Below are positions 55,770 to 64,000 of a DNA stretch of 64,000 nt, piece by piece; within the stretch, counting starts at the first letter, position 1; each line of letters begins with the position of its first letter. The notes below the pieces were generated by a model, which was not told the DNA's origin, did not search any database, and saw nothing but the letters and a program-made list of their open reading frames with translations. The position numbers and the translations under genes are program-made. The stretch lies in the NCBI GenBank assembly GCA_036937835.1, contig CM072873.1:7710001-7774000 (forward strand), read 5' to 3'. Origin of the DNA: Pampus argenteus (taxonomy: Eukaryota; Chordata; Actinopteri; Scombriformes; Stromateidae).

Positions 55770-58700
55770 TCAGTACCGGCCTCTTCCTCCTCCTCCTCCT
55801 CTTCCTCTTCCTCTGCTGCCGCCCCTGCCCCTCCCGCGGCCGCTGCTCAGGTGTCCGGCCGAGCGCCTCAGCTTCTTCCTCTCCTCATGGTGCTCTCGCT
55901 CTGCCTGCTGCTGCTTCCTCTGCTGCTCCGACTGCAAAAGGTGGACAGAAAAATGCACCGGTTCTTTTGTGTTTTATATTTTTACTCTTATCGCGTAACA
56001 CAATGATGAGATGACAGATGGGTACGGCGCACCACGCGAGCAGTTTACCTTTTTCAGAGTAAAGGTTAGCTGTTTGCTGCCCACTGCGGTGTCGACCATG
56101 TTACCGGTTCCTGTGTGCTCCTCCAACTTCAGACGGTCCTCCAGAGAAGCCCTAGGAGAACACACACACACCTTCCTTAGTGTACCAAACAGTATACACA
56201 GAAAGTACAAGTACAACTCTGCTGATTTTCAGCTTTAAGTATGGTAGTGTATATTATTTATTATTTATTTAAATTTCTAAATGTAGAATGTTTGTGTACC
56301 ACAAAGTTTCTTCTGTCACCGTAGAGCTACTAAAGTACTGTCAGACTTTTAAAAATGCCTGCCATAAGACAATGTGAATATTATTGTTGGTTTCAGAGAG
56401 TGTAAACTGTCACAAGACGCCATCACTCATATAACAGGTCCATTTAATACATTTCCGAAGACATACTTCTGTAGTTTCTGCTTGTGGGCCATGTCGTTAA
56501 AACTGCGGAACTCCTCTCCGGCTTTGATCTGATAAAACTGAGGCTGATTTGTCTTCTTGTTCTCAGCCATGTTTGTGGTTTTCTCTCCTCCATTGTGTTG
56601 CCCTTCCAGCAGGACGGTGTTGCGGTCTGCTTCTTTCCTCTCCTGCCGCCGCCGGTCTCGGCCCTCCTGCCACAGCAGCCTCCGCTGCTCCCTCACCTCC
56701 TCCACCCAGCTCTTGTCATCGTCTGAGCTCTCTTCCTCGGAGCTGGCTTGCCCTTCAGGCTCCTCATCCTCTTCAGCCTCCTGGACAGAGACGTTGCAAA
56801 GCAAGAAATACTGATGTGATATTCTATAATGTACAATGAGCAAACACTGAAAACTGAACAATGTCTAGAAAATATATGAAAGTAGGTCCAAACAGGTTAC
56901 AGAGACCTGTTATGTATGCTAGTTGTTTTAGGCTTAATGGAATAGTTTGACATTTAGGGAAATATGCTTATTTACTTTCTTGTCAGGAGTCTGGACATTT
57001 CATATGAAGCTACAGTCACAGAAGCCTGATGTCTTGCAGGAAATGTGCCTGCTTAGCCGAGTGCAGTATTACCTGTTGAGCGGCGGCAGCTTGCTGAGCT
57101 AATAGTCGCAGCTTCTTCTTCCTCTTCTGTCCGACCTTGGAGACGATGGGGTTGAGCAGGCGGAACTCCTCGCTCTGCTCGTCCACCTGGTACTCGGGGT
57201 TTTCGAACATCACCTTGAAGCGGTCGTCTCCCAGGATGGTGGGGAGAGCCTACAGTTTTGAAAAGTTGAAATGGTGATTAGAATTTAATGGCATGCCAAT
57301 TCACAAGTTTTATTTCCCCGTCCCTTCATTGAAATAAAAGATGATGCGTCATCTTAACATTTTAAAAAACTAATAAATTCAAGGAAGCGAGCAGAACGAA
57401 TAAACACATAACATATTTGTTTTGTAATCCATGTTCTCCTACCTTGCCCTTCTTTTTCCTAGAAGCCAGCTCTGCTTCGTCATCACCCTCCTCCATCAGT
57501 TTGAGAGCGAGCTCCTTGTTCACTTTGGGCAGCTTCTGTCTCATTCAGAACAAATTGTACATTTGATTACACACACACACACGCCCCCAGACATGTGCGA
57601 CAAGTCCTGACCAGTTTGATTTGTGAAGCAACACATGGGAACAGTGAAAAAGTTGGGATTTGCTTAATTTCTTCTCTTACACAAACAAAAAAACAAAAAA
57701 CAATGTAACTTTTTCAGGCTTCTGATTTGGACAGTTCCGCTCAACAAACTGTGTGAAGCTGTAGCCACTCGTGAAAAGACATGTTGTCTGGATCTCTCAC
57801 CTTAACCTGCACTCTCTGCGTCCTGGACTCCTCGATCTTCTGTCGGATCTTATCCTTGCGATACTCCTCGTATGCGAAAGGATTTGCCAAACTTTTGACC
57901 TGTGGCAGAACCAAACAGCAAACACGTCAAATCTAACGCCGTACTGTTCATCTTCGTCTGTCTGACTTTAATCACTCTGCCAAACATGTAACAACTTGAT
58001 ACAGCAGTTAGACACTATACCTTGTGATAAAGCCTGATGTCCATGAAAAAGCCGTGCATGTAGGCCCTCAGGAGAGACGATCCCACCAGGTGAGACAAAC
58101 CTGACACCGACAGGAAACAACAGCGAGTCAGGTATAAACTTTAGTGGTGTATTATATACAGTAGGTATTGTATCTTACATATGATACAGACCTCAGTGAA
58201 AGAGTACAATATATAACAGACTGTGAGAATCTGCTGACTTGTGAGCCGCAGTCTTCTCCCATCAAAGTTACAGTGCAGAAATTTCGATATTGTCGATATT
58301 TCCTTTTTTTTTTAGTTGTTTGATTGAGCGGATGTTAAGAGTGGATCCTATTAAATAACTAAATAATAAAGTTGTTTGTATCTTTGATCTTTCATAAGAG
58401 ATGTATTGGTGAAGGAATTACTAGATATATATGAAGTTAATCCCAGATACATTTCCCATAAATGTCAAATATTTCAACTTTAATGTACATATGAAAAAAA
58501 TGGGAGTGAATCATCCATTTCATGTATCATGTTCTTATGAAGTTGCATAATTTATCAGGATTATGAGTGGTACAGAATAAAATCTGAGCAGAGTCTGAGG
58601 ATCTCCACCCTGAAATCACTCACTCTCAGCCATGAATGGGCGCAACAACGTACACGTGTTCTAATTTTTAGAAAACGCATCTGTTGCGTCAAAGCCTGCG

Positions 58701-61700
58701 AGCAAGTGAGTGCATGTAGATCAGAGGGGACCTGTCGGCCTCGCGGTTACATAACACGACCACATTACAGGGCTACTGTAAATCAACACCGCTGTTCCCC
58801 TGCCTGCACCCTCCTCCGCTTTTATTCCACGGCAGCCAACCACCTTTCTGCTTCTTGTCATTTGATCTCTTTACTGCTGAGCCTGCATTCCAATGTTCAT
58901 TCAACCCTTCCAGTGTCCACTCCCCCGAGCCCTCCTTCCCACCACCCCACACATACGACTTTTCTTACCTAAAGCCTCTGAATCATTCCCCACGCTTCTA
59001 GCCACTCCTGCTAACCTTCAAGGTGGCAACGTGGCTCTGATTCATTCATAGTTTTAAGTTTTAACTTGCAGGGATGGACTGGATGGACCCCATTTAACCC
59101 CATATGCTTTGTAAAGAAAAAAAATGCTTGGGAAAAAAATGGATATTACTTATTTCCCCCTCATGTGCAGTGACGTTAATGAGGAGGAATAAAGGCATCG
59201 AACTCTCACCCAGACTTTCCAGATCCTTCCTGGTGACAAACTTGTAGTCGTCATACACTGTGCTCTCCGGGCTCTCCTCCAACTCCTCTGTCAGGTTGTC
59301 AAGGAAGGAGCACCAGCGAGGTGCAGGCCCCAGAGCCTAAACACACACACACACAGGATCACATTGTGACTGTTGAGTAAATATGAAAACTTTCGTGTAT
59401 TTGTTGAAACAAATTTAGATTAACTTTGATGTTTCCCAGCTTTTGGAATCGTGCTGACACGTGACCCAATACTGGTGATACAGCAAAATATCTTAAGATA
59501 TCTAGATTGATCAATCATTTTCATCGCGCGCCCTCCACTGTTACAGTCCACCTTTCTAACACTGTCACTGCTGAGTGTGTGCAGGAATTTCAATCATGTT
59601 CTCGTCAACATTTTAGCATTGATCTGAACAGCAAATCCAGTCCTCTGTCACAACTTTATCTGTCTCCAGTCTGTTTCAAATAAAGTTTTGTTTTGTGTGG
59701 ATTTGTTCATTAGCTGAATCAAGCCACTAAGGTTAAAAGGGGATTACTTGTTGCTCACTGTAAAGCCCTTCTAGGCAAATATATGATTTTCTGCTATACA
59801 AATAAAACCTGCTTGGGTTGCTGCAATCATCCCTGTGCCCACTCCTCTCTTTACTATCTGATGAAGAAAAAGCAATGTTATGTTGGACATAATCTTCACT
59901 CCACTGCAAAAATACAACCCAAAGTTCAGCTGAATATAATATGAGGCTTCTGCTGTTAGAAAATGGAGTGGGTGTCTTTGTCCTTGCAGTCATGTGTAGG
60001 TTTAATGAGGGCTTTTTGGCCCTGCAGAAAACCTACTGTATGAACTAAAAAAAAAAAGACTGTAATTTTGAAAAAATACCCACTTGATTTATCTAACTCG
60101 GACAGAGAAGCCTCACATTATCATCAACTGAACTTTAAAATGCGTTTTCTTTTTCGCTCCGGCTGACGATATGCAGAGATCTCTTAAAGGCCGGTATGGA
60201 GAGAGGGAATGATTACAGGAACTTTCTTCAGTGTACATATGGGCACGCAAGGGCCAACAAAATCTGACCTTGAAGATGTGACGGCCGCTGTCTTAGAGGC
60301 TGTTGCATAAATAAAGTGTGTTATCAGGAAATAAAGGTTAAGCTGGAATGAATGGAACGAATGGAAAGAGAACACGTTTCTCTTCATGCCTTTTCCTGCT
60401 GTCTAGCTAAATGGTATTACTTTCCATATATTACTTCACTCTGTAAATGTCCCATCTGCTGATAATTTTAAAATTATCCCTAATTTTCCCTACAATAACA
60501 CATTTATAAACATCTATCAAGTTGTGTCCATTTTGTGTTTTCTTTTATGTCCCTATTCAGTGCTGTTGCTCATTTACGACTATAAAACACTGAGCTATGT
60601 AAGGGTTAACTAGTTTAAAGATGAGCGGATCAAAGATCAACTCACTGTGACATTTCACTGACTCAATAAAAACACAGTAAAATGAGGCTTTCTGTTCAGT
60701 GTCCTGTTCAGTGGAGTCCGTTCAGTCCACACAGATGATTACGTCACACTGCGTCACATGCTGAGGCCAAAGTCAACGGAACCGGAGCCGATTGATCTTC
60801 AAGCCATCCTACAGGGATCAGATAATCACCTTTGACTGATTTAATACTGACTCTTAATGTCAGTAACCGGTTAGGCAAGTCTGAATACACTCCCTTATGT
60901 GTCCAAATAGTATGTTTATTGAGAGCATAAACTGTCACATGAAAAGTTGCTCTTACAACAACAGGTACAGGCCAAATCTGGATGTGAACTCTAAACAAAA
61001 CACGCTACACGGAAGCTGCATTTCCCAGAAAATCTGCAATCAACCAAACACTGTCAACTAAAAAACACTTCCTGACCGATTATGGATTTTGAGACACATA
61101 TTTTGCTTCACACTGCTTACATTTACTATTACCACAGTATTTTATAGAAAAAGCTTCAAACATAATTTTGAAGTTAAGGTAGTAAAGCTCCCTATAGCTC
61201 ATGATGCATGTGAGACTTGCACTGGGCCTCATAGAGATGACATCTCGTTTGACTGTGAGCGTGAATTCATGTGTGCATGAGTGACAAATAAACCTGAACT
61301 TGATAACAGCAACTTCTCCATATCGTGTTCTGTGGAACCGGATGAAGCCGGAGATCCCCCGACAAGATAACAAAAGCAGGTGTATTTATCCAACCTTTCA
61401 CTCTAATTCAGGACGTGAACAACTATCATACCAAGAATTTACACATTTACACACAGCAAAGTCTCGTTTACAGTACACACACACACACACCTTCTCTCGG
61501 TTAACACTGGCTGTAAGACCAGTTTGTTTATGACTTTCTCTAGCTCATCACATCCAGCACATTATAACAATTAATAGTAAATAACTTATAATTGTACTCT
61601 AATCGCTCCACAGCAGACTTTACTCTGACTGGTTTTCTGCATAGTGGAGTGATGTGTGTTATTCACTAGCTGGACGGATGTCCCGCGGACGCACAATGCG

Positions 61701-63755
61701 GTCGCTCCGACCCTATCTGTCCATTTATTGCACCCCTAAAACACATTCAGCAAACACACTCAATCTCATCTAAAATAGTAAGCAGCCCCACCTAGTGGCT
61801 CAACCGCACACTACAGCAAATCTACACATGCTGTAATGCACATCTGTTCCGTAACACCAAATATCCTTTACTGTACCATGAAGTACGTATCAGATGTGCG
61901 CTCGTCAGGCCTGTACTTGATCAACAGGATGTGAATGTGACTCGTGTGGAGGAATGTAAACTCATTTGCACTCACCGGGATGTAGAACGTGTTCATCTTG
62001 GGATCTTCATTGGCAGTGAAGAGCATACCTGTGACGTAGACAGAACAATGTGAGAAAACAGCTCATATGTGGCGTTAACAATGAATGCAGTTCCAGTCAT
62101 TTATATCTGAAAGTCCTATTACACTTGAAAAATTAAACTGAATATGAAACAGTGACTGCTTAAGACTTAAATACGTGTAGCCTGAGGGTAGAATTTAGTT
62201 TCTGCTGTAATGAGAGGGGAATTAGAAACTGCCATTTTTAGAAACTTTTCCAAAGTAATAATTTACAGAGAACAAAAGAATTGGTGAGCTGAAGAAGCAA
62301 CGTGAGGGGAGTGTCTTTAACTCATTGCTCTACAACATCTTTCAGAATAATAATGATTGAAAAAACTTTAAAGGCAAAAAACACTTCAAGTCTCTGCTTT
62401 CAGAATCAAATCATTTCATTGCGAACGTTCATCTTTAGTTCTGTATCTTGTGGTACAATCAATGACGGATAAGACAAAACCGAAAAGTCAAAGTGTGTGA
62501 ACTCTGTAATCAAATGGCGCCACCCGGAGGTCGAAGAGTGGAGATATTTTGTAGCCACATTAAAACTTAAAGTTACTTATGAACCACTCGGTCTGATATG
62601 ACCAATATCTTATGGAGGGCCTATGTTAGCAACCTTTAGCTTGATATCGCTGTGTAACAGACATCACCACCTGGACAATCTCCACATGTGCTACTGTCAT
62701 GTTTTAGCTTTCAACAACATCCCATAATTGTCACATGTAGCCAAAGAGGCCACTGTTCAGTTACATGATCTCACTTTGAAGGCAGATTTAGCGGCGTGTG
62801 CAAATATTAATGCTGCTGACACAAGACACTTTACACCGAGCACCCAATTTCATTCCCTCCTCACTTTATTTGTCACTATTTTCATCTAAATACATTTTAC
62901 AGATACAATTAATATGTTGTGTGTAGCATTTCATGTTTAATTTACATAGCAGATGTTCATAATAAATGTGTGTTTCATTTTAAAAAGTTGCTTTTTTTTA
63001 AGCTTATCTATTAATATCTTTCTCTTATGTTGTGATCATGTCGGAGGTGTTATTCTTACCTGAATGAGGATAGATGCAAACATCGTTTATGTTGCTCTGA
63101 GGCTGTATGGAGGAGAACACTTTGCCCTGTGGAGAACAGAATAAGACATGAGTGATAGCACATCCCATCACCCAACAATCTCTAGTGAATTGTTTCACAT
63201 GGGTTAACGTTAATAATATGAACGTCTCCATGTTCATACATTAAATGTGAATCTAAGCTTCTGCATGTATATTCTCATATTGGCTGTTCGAGCCTTACGG
63301 TGTCTTTGCTCCACATTTTTATGATCTTGGAGTCGGCAGACATAACCAGGTCCAGCTGATCGTGGAAGTTGAGCGACTTGATTGGCAGGTTGTAGAAATG
63401 GTCTTTAACCAGCAGCGGCTGGCTGGAGCGCAGGTCGTATAGCAGCACCTTAAAGACAAAGCAGAGGGTGGAGAAATCTCACTAAAATTTACAAATTTGT
63501 TTAATGCTTTAGCAGGTAGGCTACCAGCTAACACAAAACTATTCATGTAGTCATTATTAGTTTTAGATCACAGACGAGAGGAAATGGATATTTTATTGAA
63601 GTCACATCTTGTGCTGCACTTTAAAATATGAAGCGATGTGTGCGTTTCCTCAGACAGCTGAATGATTTTCGCCCACCTGTCCTGTGCTGGTGCCTACTGC
63701 CATGGTGAGGGAGCCGTTAAACTTCAGCGCGCTGATTGAAGGCAACCTCTGAACT
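55770..63755 (-). CDS. nol10: Nucleolar protein 10, C-terminal part (gene continues past the right edge)
   Basis: Nucleolar WD-repeat protein of ribosome biogenesis. Visible exons in transcript order: 63677-63755, 63299-63448, 63060-63126, 61976-62028, 59210-59336, 58021-58100, 57801-57899, 57443-57535, 57073-57249, 56467-56780, 56049-56151, 55770-55931, about 1,504 nt or 501 codons. The first roughly 210 residues lie beyond position 64000. The sequence tracks human NOL10: the last WD repeats (LPIKSLNFHDQLDL, SADSKIIKMW), PAPRWCSFLDNLTEELEE, LRAYMHGFFMDIRLYHKV, the NUC153 motif DDRFKVMFENPEYQVDE, and an acidic-basic tail with QFYQIKAGEEFRSF and GSKQLTFTLKK. The start of exon 63677-63755 is the least certain acceptor. 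Unlike human, which ends with an RHKRGRSFH-type tail, this protein ends in an arginine-glycine-rich tract. Confidence 0.93.
56935..57035 (+). mobile_element. Non-autonomous repeat, family copy C (fragment)
   Basis: AATAGTTTGACATTTAGGGA, ATATGCTTATTTACTTTCTT and ATGAAGCTACAGTCACAGAA match the left part of the repeat family at 2962-3266. It lies in a NOL10 intron, ending close to exon 57073-57249. Confidence 0.55.
59337..61975. other. Large NOL10 intron
   Basis: No exon recognised on either strand. It contains AC microsatellites near 59341 and 61476 and a CAAATAAACCTGAACTTGA tail near 61286 that resembles the 3' end of some retroelements, but no coding relic. Confidence 0.45.
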
Positions 63756-64000
63756 CTGCCAACAAAACACACATGAAAACAGCACCGTATCAACAGAATA
63801 TTAATATTTAGAGGAAAAAAAAGACAAACTAAGACACAAAGCCAGGAATCTGGGTATGAAAGACATGTATGTTTCAGTTAGGAATACACTCTGCTGCTTT
63901 GTGACAGGATAAAAACCAGACATTTCAGAGCCCTTTACAGTAACCATAATGATGCACAGCTTGTAGATTTTTTTTTAAGCAGCAAAGATACAAGCGGTGG

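Noticed and set aside
55753..55998. A plus-strand ORF rich in Pro and Leu opposite the NOL10 end
   Set aside because: It is the complement of the GGA-rich NOL10 tail.

Overview
The window is nuclear DNA from a ray-finned fish, most likely a percomorph teleost. It holds intron-rich vertebrate genes with short introns, fish-typical transposon relics (L2/Rex1-like and RTE-like LINEs, a Penelope-like element, Tc1, pogo and hAT remnants) and three copies of a short non-autonomous repeat common in spiny-rayed fishes. No assembly name or species can be read from the sequence. Exon models below were built by hand from splice signals, reading-frame continuity and remembered vertebrate orthologues.

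Layout, left to right. 1-4957: no gene recognised; it carries a derelict hAT-type transposon with a BED-finger relic and an 11-bp minisatellite bounded by inverted repeats. 4958-6256 (-): a Kv9.3-like silent potassium channel subunit (KCNS3) with a shortened C-terminus that ends next to the hAT relic. 9400-23555 (-): WDR35/IFT121, complete in 27 coding exons (3,522 nt in frame). 25454-36147 (-): matrilin-3, with one vWA domain, twelve intact EGF exons, one dead EGF exon and a coiled-coil exon. 37497-40685 (+): an intact class C chemosensory-type GPCR of six exons (838 aa). 42809-45168 (-): ornithine decarboxylase ODC1, nine coding exons (458 aa), with a TATA-bearing promoter near 46.5 kb. 46673-47306: a pogo/Tigger-like element. 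47.3-55.8 kb: intergenic. 55770 to the right edge (-): the C-terminal two thirds of NOL10, whose 5' exons lie outside the window.

KCNS3, WDR35, MATN3, ODC1 and NOL10 all lie on the short arm of human chromosome 2 (2p24-p25), so the window is a compacted version of that conserved block with a chemosensory-type GPCR set inside it. The genes do not form one pathway: the block mixes ion-channel modulation, retrograde ciliary transport, cartilage matrix, chemosensation, polyamine synthesis and ribosome biogenesis. I found no undescribed system. The most unusual local features are the matrilin-3 EGF expansion with a decayed exon and a diverged coiled-coil tail, the KCNS3 C-terminal loss beside a transposon, a GC-AG intron in WDR35, and transposon pieces lying very close to WDR35 exons.
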